NCBI GenBank assembly: GCA_038049695.1
Contig: CP142457.1
Span: 60,074,501 to 60,138,500, forward strand
Reading direction: 5' to 3'
Length of the DNA stretch: 64,000 nt
From: Cinnamomum chago
Lineage: Eukaryota > Streptophyta > Magnoliopsida > Laurales > Lauraceae
Translations under genes and position numbers: made by a program
Part shown: one piece after another, positions 1 to 11,527 of the stretch
Numbering within the stretch: the first letter of the stretch is position 1
Layout: each line of letters begins with the position of its first letter
The notes under the pieces: generated by a model
What the model was told of the DNA's origin: nothing
Seen by the model: the letters and a program-made list of their open reading frames with translations, nothing else
The model's database searches: none

Positions 1-1758
1 AAAGGTAAGATATTTTGCATTTGTCACTATAAGATATTTTTGCTTGTGTTTATTTTCTTCAGGTTGACAATATTAGCAAAGCCCTTCATAGGTGTGGATA
101 TCAGATGCGTGGCTTTGAAACCATGTACAATGGTCATACTGGGCGGCGATTGTCTGCTATGATTTTCCTTGGTCCTACTTATTATCAGAGGCTGAAGCAC
201 ATGGTTGATGACAAGATTCATTCCCGTGGGCGGGGCCCAGTGCAGATCCTTACCAGGCAACCTGCAGAAGGGCGCTCTCGTGATGGAGGCCTGCGGTTTG
301 GAGAAATGGAACGAGATTGCATGATTGCTCATGGTGCGGCACACTTTCTCAAAGAGAGGTTGTTTGATCAGAGTGATGCTTATAGAGTTCATGTATGTGA
401 GCGGTGTGGGCTAATTGCTATAGCAAACCTTAAGAAGAATTCTTTTGAGTGTAGAGGCTGCAAGAACAAGACAGACATTGTTCAGGCAATGATTCCTTCC
501 CTTTCATTTCTCCTTCCAATTATTTTTGTTGAATTTAATGACTACATCTTGCCAAATTTCTTTAAATATGTTTTTATTGAGAATAACCTATGGCTATTTG
601 TAGGGTACAACCAAAGATATTGACCTAAAGTAGGAGATCTAATTAAATCATTATAGGACTTCACGTAAAAGAACTGTACTTTAACCTAAATCCTAATATA
701 AACGAAACTTATTTTCATAATTAGATATTAACCTATAATTATAAAAAAGTTACAAAGTAGACCCAAATTGACTCTCAACACTCCCCCTTAAGCTAGTGCA
801 TAGATGATACTATGCAATAATAATATTGATTTGCTTCCATCCATGGTTGCCATGATGAGAAACTTTGTCCAGTTGATTTTTAGCATTTGTGAGATGGATC
901 TTTGATTTGTTCTCGCAACCTGACTGACGAAGGAGATGAAAATTTCTTGTGATGCAAAGCATAAACCACTCAATCAGCATCCATATTGGACTACACTTCT
1001 ACGTTGCATATAGAAATGGACTAATTGATTATAACTGACCATAAAAATTGAGCATGTAGAAAAAAGGACTAATTGATTGTTTACAGTTGATTATTTACAG
1101 AGGATCACGTGTAATCTTTATTTATTCATTTATTTAGTGTGAACAATGACGAAGTGCAGCCAAACAAATTCATGGTTTGCAATTTTATTCCACTCATTTA
1201 AGTTGATAAACAGGTTATTGGATCCTTAACCATGCAACTCAGAGCCAAACAGGGGTCCATTCCTGAATTTGGACCCAAATATGCATGTAACTTGTACAAT
1301 TTACTTGATGCACTTAGTTTTGTCATCATCCAAACCTATCTCATCAATCCTCATACCCTTCTGCCTCTTCTCCTATTTCCTCTGCTGTAGAATCTTATCT
1401 CACCCCATTCCATAAGGTTTTGACTGGCCAAAACCGGTGTTGGATATGAAGCCATACTCATTTTATTACAGTCCCTGCTGTGGACTCGAACCCGGTCATG
1501 GTTTAAAACAAGTCCAAACGTTGAACTCTCTCTCGCTCTCTCTGTTTATTTGGGTATTCAGTGATCCTTTTTTATTCATTTTTGGGTCCAGCACTGGGCT
1601 TTAGAAAAGAAGCTAAATTGGTTTTGTGAATGTCCCAGGTACACATACCTTATGCATGTAAGCTACTCTTCCAAGAGCTGATGTCCATGGCGATTGCTCC
1701 TAGAATGCTTACTAAAGAAGTGAAACCACTGAAAGATCAAAAGAAGAAAGGAGCCTGA
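1..1758 (+). CDS. NRPB2: RNA polymerase II subunit 2 (NRPB2-like), 3' end only
   Basis: Second-largest catalytic subunit of nuclear RNA polymerase II, which forms one wall of the active cleft. Only the C-terminal part is present; the gene begins left of the window. Exons read: 63-485 (after TTTTCTTCAG) and 1639-1758 with stop TGA 1756-1758. A possible donor at 4/5 (AAAG|GTAAGA) would be the end of the preceding exon. Visible signatures of the RPB2 hybrid-binding and clamp regions are [42 protein letters not shown], and the C-terminal zinc-binding cysteines CERC and CRGC. The last exon encodes [19 protein letters not shown] and ends in a short Lys-rich tail. Family length and reading frame are preserved only if the intron uses a GC donor at 486-487. 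A plastid or Pol I/III/IV paralogue is unlikely, given near-identity to plant Pol II sequences as I remember them. Confidence 0.95.
486..1638 (+). other. Last intron of NRPB2-like gene, apparent GC-AG intron
   Basis: The exon ends in GACATTGTTCAG and is followed by GCAATG; the acceptor is TGTCCCAG before GTACACATACC. Joining them gives D-I-V-Q-V-H-I-P-Y, with no gain or loss relative to the conserved RPB2 C-terminus. The nearest GT (GTTCAG, at 480/481) would delete the conserved Gln-Val step. The 1.15-kb intron is AT-rich and holds no recognisable gene. Confidence 0.75.
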
Positions 1759-3126
1759 TTGATGAACATCCGTGGCTGTACTTCACTTGATTGCATGATC
1801 AAGATGGTTGGTTCGCAATGTCTTGTTATGTAGAAATTGGGACATCCGATCCCTGGTGGGTGTTTGAAGGGACCATGTGCATACGCTCATGCCTGGAATC
1901 AAATCATCAGCTTGCAAAATTGGTGGGCCATCAAGAAGCATTACTATTTCCTTGGACTATGCACCATAGGTTTTGATTGTTGAAAGCTTGGTTGCTGCTA
2001 ATGCCTAGGCATTGAAACTACAAAAACTGAATAAACGAAATGCAAGAACTTGTTGACGGATTTACTGTCAGACTAAATCTTCCATAACCTGCAAAGAATT
2101 TTATAATTAAATATGGGGATTTGTATAGTGGAGAACTGCATATCAGTTCTAGTAAAAGGGAATGTGTTTATAGATTCATGGAGATCTCATGATTATGGAC
2201 TGTTTTTACTCTTATCTCTCTAAAGAACTTCCTCAACTGAACGGCCAGATTCACTACAAATCCTTTCTTTTTTACTATTCTGATTGTGTATTATTTCTTG
2301 TATTGTTTTTTCTGGGCTGGCCTAATGGCCAGGAGTGATACTAACCTGAAGGCGTGTGTGATATTTAGGGGTACTTGCTTTCTTTCAATTTTTATGGGAT
2401 GTCTGGCATTCCATGGATTGCAACTCTATTCAAGTCATCTGGTGTTATTTGCCAAAAAATTGGGTTTGGGTGTTATGTAGTGCGTTGATCGTGTACAGTG
2501 CTTGGGTAAGATCTATCTTTTCTCTGCTTGGGGGGGTGGGGGCGGCTTGGGTAAGATCTATCTTTTCTCTGCTTGGGGGGGGGGGGTGGATAAATGGAAG
2601 ACTTATGGAAGGACAGGAGGGGGTAAGGTTCAATACTGAAACAACCGTCATTTAAAAGTAGATACAGAGACATGGAATCATTGAACTTCGGAACGCAAAC
2701 ATTTTGGGTATAAATCTGTGACGTTGAGAGAGAGAGAGAGACCTAAGTGAGCACTAGGTACTAGGTAGCAAATGGGGGACACTTTCGGGTCGGAATGATA
2801 CCGGACCAGACTCATATCCACCGAACCAGACTCATATCTGTTTCTAAACAACTGTTCTTGGTCCGATTTTGACTCAGAATTTATTTGGTTGGTTTTAGAC
2901 CTGGTTTTTTTCAATAGAAAAATCCGGATCCAGTTTCGGAATTGAGTTTACCTAGATGATTAGAATCTAGTTCTAAAATAGGTTTTAATTTTTTCTTAAA
3001 ATAAACATATCATCCACTATAAAACACTTGTTTTTGTTTTTAGTATTTTGTTCACAATTTTTTGGTAAGTGAATAATATGATGTTAGGCCAATTTCTATT
3101 AGAATAAAATTGTGGAGGGCTCAATA
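1759..3126 (+). other. 3' flank of NRPB2, no further gene
   Basis: Probable 3' UTR and intergenic sequence. The only structure noticed is a short tandem duplication at about 2503-2586: two copies of a unit with GGGTAAGATCTATCTTTTC, each ending in a G-run. Short open frames here overlap that repeat and have no recognisable protein signature. Confidence 0.6.
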
Positions 3127-3371
3127 GTGAACATTTGTTAACCCCAAGGGGTTGGCCGAGTGGTTAGGATTTAGGACCACGGTTCCTCATTCTTCCGGAG
3201 CTAGAGGTCTTGGTATTGACCCAGGATTCCTCCCTCTTCAGAAATCGAAAGTTGAGTCCACTTAGGGCCACAGGGGTTTTATCCGGCTTTTCTCTGGGTT
3301 TGGAGGGATTAGTCTAGCCCAAAGGGTTGGGAACTCTCCGTTGGAAAAAAAAAAAAAAGTGGACATTTGTT
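3127..3371 (+). mobile_element. SINE, tRNA-related head, with target duplication
   Basis: The body (about 3140-3358) starts with GGTTGGCCGAGTGGTTAGG, which resembles a tRNA A-box with a Leu/Ser-like start. A degenerate B-box-like stretch follows near 3208-3225, and an A-run closes the element at 3345-3358. Imperfect target-site duplications flank it: GTGAACATTTGTT at 3127-3139 and GTGGACATTTGTT at 3359-3371. The 3' half (cacaggggttttatccggctt, then agcccaaagggttgggaac) recurs in four other places in the window, so this is a dispersed family. It is the most complete copy at its 5' end. Confidence 0.85.
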
Positions 3372-4226
3372 TTGAATGATTTATTTCTTTCACAAGTAGA
3401 TCCTATTAGAAGGATATAATTAAAAAATGTTTGAATACTCTAAGGAAGTAAACCACCATTAGACTGACTATTATAAAACATTTAGTTTTTTTTAATATTT
3501 TATTCTAATGACTTATAATTGACTAACCTAATAATGGGCCAATTTTAATTTGATTAAAATTTGTGGATGCCCATATCAAGAGGGTGCACTTATTCCTACT
3601 CGTTTACATTTTTATAAGTAAGTTCTGGCTTGGCTGGGTTTAAATAGTGGGGCAAATACCATCTCTTATTTGGGTAAAAACAGAAGGGTTCTTCTTTCGA
3701 CCGGTCTGGATTGATAATGGTGCGATCTACGGACTTATCACTGGACCTAAGTGCCCAAAGTGCGGAGCGGAAGTGCCGAAACGCTAAATTTTAAAATAAT
3801 TATTTATCCGTAGTGCTTATACAACATAATGATTGTGGGTTTATAAATAATTTACTAATGAGCACAAATATATTTTATGCATATATTTAAGTATAAAAAA
3901 TAGAGAAAAAAAATTAACTTTGCAATTTGATCACATAAAATAAATAATAATTAGTAAGTCAAAATAAATTTTTTATTCAAAAGATAAATATCAAGTTTAT
4001 AGAAAAAAAATATGCATAAAAAATTAAAATTCTCTAGGATTCGCTTCATATTCGGCTGAACCGTGTTTCAAGGATGATCGAATTGCGCACTGATGTTGGA
4101 TTCGCTTTACGGATCCACTCCGAGTGAGTTGAGAGGAGGTTCGGGCGGGGTGAGAGGAGGTTACGGGCACTGATTTAGTGGACACGTAAAGACGCGAGCA
4201 AAGAGGGCTCACCTTTTGCTTCTTTT
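3372..4226. other. AT-rich intergenic, nothing recognised
   Basis: A low-complexity, strongly AT-rich stretch, with GC rising after about 4070. No coding signature or repeat was recognised. Confidence 0.5.
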
Positions 4227-4363
4227 GGTCACGGACGGTGCACACTGCAGAGAGAGAGGGAAAAGAGAGGGAAGGGAAGGGAAGGGAAGGGAATACGAGA
4301 GTTGGGAGTATCAGAGGAAGAGGAAGGAGAGAAGAAAAGATGGAGCCGACGCCATGCAGCCAG
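4227..4363 (+). promoter_or_regulatory. GA-rich leader with a possible tiny first exon
   Basis: A purine-rich leader of GGGAA repeats at 4265-4292 is followed by ATG at 4340, eight codons (MEPTPCSQ) and a good donor, CAG|GTACGC, at 4363/4364. This looks like the 5' end of a transcription unit. No matching downstream exon was found before the LOL2-like gene at 7823. It may be an alternative upstream exon of that gene or the start of a lost gene. Confidence 0.3.
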
Positions 4364-4429
4364 GTACGCGCCTCTGTCTTTTTTCTCTTATATATATCTC
4401 CTGCAACTAGGGTTTGGAGATGATAATAA

Positions 4430-6457
4430 TCTCTTCATCTTCCTTTCGTTTTCATTTCTACAACTGTAACTCCCCCCCTCCTCTCCCTCCTCTTGCAGCT
4501 GCATCTCTCTTTCCCCTTTCATATAGATTTATCTTGAAAGTATCGAACGAGATGAACAGATATTAACGCGATATTTTCGAGTCCGAGTCGGATTATTATA
4601 CAAATATCGGTTCGGTACAGGCCGACACCAATACGTACCTGTTTCCCCCTCTCCTCTGAACCAGTTTGGCAGTTTTATCATGGATAGAATGTAGGCTGCG
4701 ATAAGCTGATATTAGGGGTTGGCTTTGCTGACCTGGGTTTCAAAATGCACTTGGAGTTCAGATTTGGTCCGGGTCAATCCTAGGTCTAATGTATAGAACT
4801 CCGCGGCGAGGTACATCAGTTAAAAAATCAAGCTGCTCAAAATGAACTCATTCACCATGTATGATAGATCGTATCATAAAATTTTGGTCTAATAAGAGCT
4901 GCCCCCTCCTCTTAGATTGACTATAAGATGAATAATGCAACTAGCTTGAATCAGAGTTCCAGACATTTCTAAAAGATCTAGCAGGGCAGCTTCAGGTGGC
5001 CCTAATTCAAAGCCAACTCATCATCAACATCATTAAAGCATATTTACGGAAAAAATTAATCATTAAAGCCTTGTCCCAAGTTCATGTAGCCAACCCGAAG
5101 CGAACTCATGAATTCTGTTTTTCAATTTAGCTAGAGTAACTCCACTGGTTAATTTCAGTTGGTCGTCCCAGGTTCAGATAAAAGAAGAGAGCTGCATCAG
5201 AATAAAAACTAGCATAATTGCATAAACCATTTGCAGTATGGATGTCCGAGGCAACTTGAAGTCAACTAGTATAACTCCACATTTATAATTGGAAGGACAG
5301 GAGGGAGTTAAGAATCAATACTAAAATATAACCATTCATCAATAAGGAGATAAAAAGAGAGATGTGGATTCGTCAATAAGGAGATAAAAATCTGGATCTT
5401 TGGATGTCTCTTTAAGGTGGCTGTTAGGGAGGAGATCAAATTGCAGAGCATGATTGTGGAGGAAGAGGATCAGCAATCCTGTCCAGTAGGGAGGATACCC
5501 ATTAGGGAGGGGTCGAGCTCCTTAGGCCATCCTTGCTGTCTTGTTCTCTGTTTTACAACTTAACCCTTGAAATGTAACTCACCTAATTTTGACACTAATT
5601 TGACCAATAATTATTCATGAAATCCACCAAAAACAAGAAGAAAAAAAAACCACTCAATGGTTAGATGATTTGATCTTGCGACCCCTATCCTCAGTACCAC
5701 ACAAGTTACTGACTCCACTAGCTGACTCAATAACTTGCCAAGTTGAGTCCACTCCTCAAGCTGAGGAGTTGAGTCAGTGTAGACTCCTGAATACCCATTA
5801 CTTGGCAGATTCATATACTTGACTCGGGTGATTCATTCGATCCCACTGAGTCACTTGACTAGGCCCAAATCATGCTCATTTTCATTCCGGAGCGTAGGAG
5901 AAAATTTCTAGCATATGACTACTCGCAGGATCAACTAGGTAAGCAGCAAACAAACTATAATTGATTTAATTAGCCATTCGTAGATTAATAGTAGGTGAAA
6001 ATTTCACTTCACAAGGATAACAGTGCAACCCTTGGCTTTCAAACATATCTCATCTGAACCGCTAGTTCATGTCGATGAAATTTTCAATATAAACTCACTT
6101 TGACACCTCAATAAAAAAAGGAAAAAAAAATAAATCCTGCAACCATTCAATGAAATCCAGCTTCTTAGAAACTTGAAAATTCAAAACTCGTAGAAGTCAG
6201 TGGGATCGGTTTTTGCATATACCCATGTTTGTGTATTGGTTCAGAAAATTGGTACTGCAGAGTTTTTCCTCATGTGGAAAAACACTCCACCTTCCCCTCC
6301 AAATAAGAAACACTTCTTCGAGAAATTGCGGAGAACTTAGCTCATTTTGCACTTTTCCTTGCAGAAAAGTTGTTGCATCAAATGCAAAATATTTCCACCG
6401 CAGAAAAGTAGCTAGATTTTCTACACCTTTTCCGCAGGAAAAAAAAAGAGATAAGAT
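4430..6457. other. Intergenic, degenerate repeats
   Basis: No gene recognised. Around 5070-5095 the text CCTTGTCCCAAGTTCATGTA is a diverged relative of the repeat piece at about 9503-9535, so an old dispersed repeat is likely. The stretch 6240-6440 has recurring TTTTCC/GGAAAA motifs like those in the MITE that follows, and may be an older related insertion. Confidence 0.4.
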
Positions 6458-7598
6458 TTAGGGCATGTTTATGTAACCGATTTCCACGGAAAAAAAAAAG
6501 ATGGTTTTCTGCATAAGTGCCTTTTTTCCATGTGTTTGGTGCAGGGAAGTCCTTGGAATTTAAAATCTGCCACGACACTATTTTTCCTGTGATAGGTCCG
6601 AATTGCATTTTCGAGGGGGGTTGTCGGAATTTAACTTCCGCAGAAAACCCACCATATATAAACTTTTCCGAACCTCTTCCTCGATGTCAATTGAAACAAC
6701 ACCCCCCCCCCCCCCCCCCCCGCCCGATTTGCTCTGGCGACCTCCATCTCCAATCATCTCTATCAATTTTTCTCTGGCGACCTCCATCTCTATTCATCTC
6801 TCTTGATTTTGCTCTGCCAATCTCCATCTCAAGTCATCTATATCTTCTCCGCCTCGCTCTCGGTTTGCCCTGGGGATTTCGATCTCCAATCCATCTCCCT
6901 CTCTTTCAAAGCCCATCTCTCTCCCAAAACTCCGTCTCTCTCAAACCCCACCCCTCAAAACTCCATCTCTCTCAAAACCCCATCTCTCAAAACCCATCTT
7001 GATCTCTCTCAAAGCCCATCTTTCGAAGCCCATCTCATTGAAAACCCAACTGAAGATCCCCACGGATCTGCCCAGTACATGTCACGGCCAAATGAAGAAG
7101 CTACTGGTCTCAAGCTTTCTGCACTCAGGACTATTGTGATTTCTGCTGGCCTTGGGATCTCTGATGGGTTGGCACAACATATCAATGCCCAAATCACACC
7201 TTCAAAGACTGGATGCTGCTTTAACTCCATCGTGACAAATCAATGCCCAAATCACGACATTGAAATGCGTGTTCATTATCATGTATATTTGAATTGATTC
7301 TTCTGCTATTGTTGAATTCGATTGGATTCTATAATTTGTTGATAATTATGTTGGATTGGATTTTTATGCTATTTTTGGCATTTGATCTCTGCAATGTTAA
7401 TTGGCTAGCATGGGTAAGGAATCCACAGCGGGCACCAAACATGAAAGCCACTGTTTGAACAGAAAACATTTTTGCACCAAACACAGATTTTTGACAGCCA
7501 CAGAAAAAGATTTTCCATGGTATTTATTTACCGTAGATTTTGCTGATGTGGCAATTTTCCCATTCCACGGAAAGCTGTTGTACCCAAATGTGCCCTTA
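6458..7598. mobile_element. PIF/Harbinger-type non-autonomous element, about 1.13 kb
   Basis: The element 6461-7595 is bounded by TTA at 6458-6460 and TTA at 7596-7598. The left end reads GGGCATGTTTATGTAACC; the right end, reverse-complemented, reads GGGCACATTTGGGTACAAC, and both continue into TTTCC-type sequence and CCGTGGA. A 3-bp TTA duplication with GGG-starting ends is typical of the PIF/Harbinger superfamily (established knowledge). The interior has a C-run at 6703-6721 and CT-rich tandem motifs (CCATCTCTCTCAAA) at 6890-7030. It encodes no transposase, so mobility would need a source elsewhere. Confidence 0.75.
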
Positions 7599-7822
7599 TA
7601 TAATGCTACAAGCTTCAGAGGGGAAAAAGCCAAATCAACGATCAATAATCCATGCAGCTTACAAATTCTCATGTACTTTTCTAAAGGGTAGACATACTGT
7701 CAACATCACCCTGAAAAAAGAAAAACCTCAACAGGACGTGACGAATTTTTAGAGCAAGTAAGAGCCTCGTAGATTTGAGTTCATCTCTTCCCTACTTTGA
7801 GTTGTGAAGAAGGCAAAAGAAG

Positions 7823-10800
7823 ATGGACGCAGTGATGGAGAGTTCTGATGCAGAATCAGAATCAGCCCCACCTGGATTTCAATGTCTCTGCCCCCCTCCT
7901 CCCCTCCCGGGTAATTTTCTCCCTCCTTCTAACTTCACCCATCTCAATTTCTCTAACATGTAATGCCTCCATGTTGTTAGGGGCTGTTTGTGCAGTGCCA
8001 CGTAAGAGGAAACCTCCGCGGCGGTTGAAATCTTACCATGTAAGATCGGAAAACCAAGACCCTTCTTTCGCAGAAACCAAGCCCCCAACAATGTCGATTG
8101 AAAATTCGGAGGAGGGAATCCTCACTACACCCAAACACATGGGGACGACGCCGGAAAATCCGGCGCCCTGTCGCCGCCCATTTCTGCAGAAAAGGCCCCC
8201 TGCACAAACATACCCTTAATGGGTTCCGCTAACTATTCCTTTTGTATCTTATGATTCGATTTGTTGAGCATGGGGTTTTAGATTTTCTTTGAGATTTGAG
8301 ACCTACTTTGAATTCTATGAGCTTTCTGAGCATGGAAAGAAAAACCCAGATGCATTGCATATTGTATTGTAGGGTTATGAGTATGTTTGTCATGGACGTA
8401 TGTACTCATATTTTCATGATAAGTTTTCCTGCTGGAATTAAATGGGTGTGGTATTCACTAAGCTCGAAACTGACAGTGATGTAAGATGCTTATTCACTAA
8501 GTAATGTTCTTTTATGATGGTCATCTTCTGATATGACCTGGGTTGGCCTTTGGAGTTGTACTTTTCCACCCAACCTCATTTGAATACAGGTTCTCAGTAA
8601 ATCATTTAGCATTCATATGTTTCATAGTTATAGCAGCATTCACTGCTTTGTATTTCATAATTTTAATGCAGAAATGGGTCAGGTGGTATGTGGAACCTGT
8701 CGCGAGCTAAATTCTTATCCACGAGGAGCCAGACGTGTTCGATGCTCATGCTGTCAGACAATCAATGTTGTGTTAGAGGGTATGTTGAGTTTTAGTGGGC
8801 ATGCCATTACCTTCCAATCTCAAAGCTTACCTTTTGTGATTTAGATTTGATTCAATTAATCACCAATCTCTGAACTGTGGACATTGGATGGATTTAATAA
8901 ATCCTTGTTCTCCTACCTTTTAGCCACTTTGGTTTATGAGTCAACCCTAGGCAAGATAAACCAGCAAAGCTAGTATGGTTTGCTGTTTCATAGAAGTTTT
9001 ATCATGTTTGATGTATTAGAAATGAGTTTGTTGGTTTGCACCCATAGGTTGTGGGTTCGAAACTGCACTACCACACTAGGGTCACAGGGGAATTTTACCC
9101 GGCTTTCTCTCCTGGGCCCGTAGGGATTATTTTGGCCCAAAGGGCTAGGAACCCTGCATTATCACAAAAAAAAGAAAAAAAAAGAAATGAGTTTGTTGGA
9201 GCTTAAAGAACTCCATGTCTCCAGCAGAAAGACAGTACATCTATCAAGGTTCTAGCCTACTTTTGAGGATTGAGATGATTTAGCTCAAAATGCAATATTC
9301 CCATCCAAATATGTTAATTAAGCCTATCAGGACCTTATTGGTGCATTAGTATTCATGCTTGATCTGCAGTTTGTTTTTATTTTTTTTTAAGGTTTCAAGA
9401 TTAGTGTCAAGGTTTCAGATGTAGCAATATTCAGTTTGACCTAAGTTTGTCTTGTTTAACCATCCCCAGTAGTGCTTTGATAGAACATCATCATCATCAA
9501 AGTCTTGTCCCAACTATGTTGGGGTTGGTTGCATGAATTTTGATTCTCTATTCCAATCTATCGTGGGCCAAATCCTCAGATGGGTTGCACGTCTTCAAAT
9601 CTAATCCTTACTACTTCCATCTATGTCCTCTTCAGCTTGCTCCTTTCCTTCACTATCTTTTAACTGAAAATTCTATCAAATTTGGCCGAAGAATGCCCCA
9701 TATATTTGCATGGCCCATGTATAGGTTCAAACTTGGTTTGCAAGGGGCTACATCCTAAAGCCGAATGGGGAGGCTGATGCAGGAAGATATTAAACAACCA
9801 TTTTACTCACAAAGATCAGATAAATGTTCCTCTGATATTTGATCTGGAATCTATTGTAGATGACCTTAATCGCATGCATTATCAAAAGCTTTGATGCTGC
9901 TTTATGGTGCTGACATCCAAAAGATGGACTGATGTTGCATAGTGGGAGTTCCATCAAAATGAAACAAAGAAGACGGGTTCTGCAGAATCTTGGAAAGAAA
10001 CTCCTTTTATTCAAATCCTCCTCCTTCCTGTGTAAACCGATCTTTAAGGTTTTATAGTCTTTAACAGATTCCTTTTCTAGATTAAAATTTATATCCCATC
10101 TGTAAAGTCTATAAAATAGGTTATATAGAAATCTTATAGCAATTAAACTACCTAAGAAAAGAAAGAGACAAGTTTAAGGAAATAGAAGTTATCTCCTAGT
10201 GCTAAAAATGAGTGGGATTGAAGTAGTTCCTTTTAAATGTCTTGTTTGAGCTATGAGTTTGGTTGCATTGGGTTACGATCCTTTGCGCCTTCACCATAAG
10301 ACCAACATATTTCCTTTTCTTTTGGAAGTTAGTTTCCTTTTTATTGGAAAATCTGACTTTTCTGAAATATTAGTTTTTTATTGCTGCATCAACTCAACTG
10401 TAAGCATAAATGAATGCGGCGCTGGTTAGTGTAAGATCAAGTAACTAGTTGGCCTCTTTCCATTTGTCTTAATCACAATGCACAAGTAGCATGAATCTAT
10501 CATGATGTAAAGAATCTTGAAAGATGATAAGTCCATAACATCCACAAGGCGCAAGTAGCATTAATCTATCATCATGTAAAGAATCTTGAAAAATGATTAT
10601 CAGTCCATAATATTCACAACGCACAGGTAGCATGAATCTATCATCATGTAAAGAATCTTGAAAGATGACGAGTCCATAGTCCGTTTTTATGGGACTTATT
10701 ATTTGCGTATTTTATGATGTTAACGGAAAGAAGCTTCTATTTATGTAGCCCATCAGACTGGGGATGTTAAGTGTGGAGGTTGTACTGTGTTGCTGATGTA

Positions 10801-11527
10801 CCCATATGGAGCTCCATCGGTTAAATGTTCAGTCTGTCATTTCGTAACAGAAATTGGAGTAAGTAAAATAACTCTTACTAAAGATATGTTTGCCTTTTTT
10901 GTCATTTTCTAATCAACAGTGTCATCACAAAGCGGCATATGCCTCTTTTTCATTTTATAAAATATATAACACATAAGGCTCGGGATAACTAAAACACTAA
11001 AACATACTTTACACAGCTATATTTGAAATTCATGCCATTATTGAAATGAGTTTTGGGCATATCATCATTTTTTGTTGAAACATTGGTAATGAAGTGTAGA
11101 ATTATCCATATAATGAGAAAGTTGCCATTTCATCATAGAAAATGGCGACCCTTTTGATGATAGTCCTTGCAGTGCATGTTCATGTCTGGAATTTTTATGG
11201 CTGTATGCACTTTACAAGCACAAGAATTTTGGTCAACTTAAATTTCATGTATCGGTACATGGAAATTTTATTCTTCTCCAAAATACCACTGATCAATTGT
11301 AAATGTCATTACATTCATATACAAGAAGAGCTAAACAGTATATGAGGATTCCAACTTCCAAGAACTGCGCATCATCATCATTTCTATAGTATGATTATTG
11401 TGTATCTATCTGTTGTATTATATGCTTCTTATTATTCTTCTTAATTTGTGTGTAGGTGCAAAATGAAAGGCCCCCTCTTTCTGTACAACAGGGCCAGCCA
11501 CCTCCTATTGACAATCCCATGCATTAG
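7823..11527 (+). CDS. LOL2: LSD-ONE-LIKE zinc-finger protein (LOL2-like)
   Basis: Small plant regulator with two LSD1-type C2C2 zinc fingers, a family linked to control of cell death and defence. Exons: 7823-7910, 8672-8779, 10749-10858, 11456-11527, giving 125 residues. All junctions are GT-AG and the phases agree (1, 1, 0). The N-terminus is acidic and then Pro-rich (ESAPPGF, then PPPPLP). Finger 1 has cysteines 36, 39, 54 and 57; finger 2 has cysteines 74, 77, 92 and 95, with LLMYPYGAPSVKC, the classic LSD1 consensus. The tail contains NERPPLSVQQGQPPP. Two fingers plus a Pro-rich head match LOL2 better than three-fingered LSD1 or LOL1. The ATG at 7823 is chosen because it gives the acidic/PPG head known from the family. 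Confidence 0.9.
7977..8218. mobile_element. Small PIF/Harbinger-type MITE in LOL2 intron 1
   Basis: The element 7980-8215 (236 bp) is flanked by TTA at 7977-7979 and TTA at 8216-8218. The left end is GGGGCTGTTTGTGCAGTGCC; the right end, reverse-complemented, is GGGTATGTTTGTGCAGGGGG. The core TGTTTGTGCAG is identical on both ends. It lies between exons 1 and 2 of the LOL2-like gene and carries no protein signature. Confidence 0.8.
9018..9199 (+). mobile_element. SINE copy 2, 5'-truncated, perfect 17-bp TSD
   Basis: The body 9035-9182 lies between two identical copies of agaaatgagtttgttgg (9018-9034 and 9183-9199). It contains a B-box-like GTGGGTTCGAAACTGC, the family 3' domain (GGGATTATTTTGGCCCAAAG) and an A-rich tail. 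The perfect duplication suggests a rather recent insertion. It sits inside LOL2 intron 2. Confidence 0.88.
9481..9770 (+). repeat. Dispersed repeat fragment (CTTGTCCCAACTATGTTGGGG type)
   Basis: Begins with an ATC microsatellite (CATCATCATCATCAAAG) and then a short inverted motif, CCCAACTATGTTGGG. This kind of text is widespread in plant intergenic DNA, but I cannot assign it to a family with certainty. It is intronic in the LOL2-like gene. Confidence 0.4.
10475..10680 (+). repeat. Three tandem copies of a ~70-bp unit in LOL2 intron 2
   Basis: Three consecutive units share AATCTATCATCATGTAAAG and AATCTTGAAA, starting near 10481, 10549 and 10621. They differ by a few substitutions and a short indel. 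The array ends about 70 bp before exon 3 (10749). Confidence 0.85.

Noticed and set aside
3140-3220. Stand-alone tRNA gene
   Set aside because: The A-box-like head is good, but no acceptor-stem or anticodon arm pairs. The tail, A-run and target duplications show a SINE.
6517-7297. Frames of about 160 aa rich in Pro, Ser and Leu
   Set aside because: They lie wholly in the PIF/Harbinger-type element and follow its C-run and CT-rich tandem motifs.
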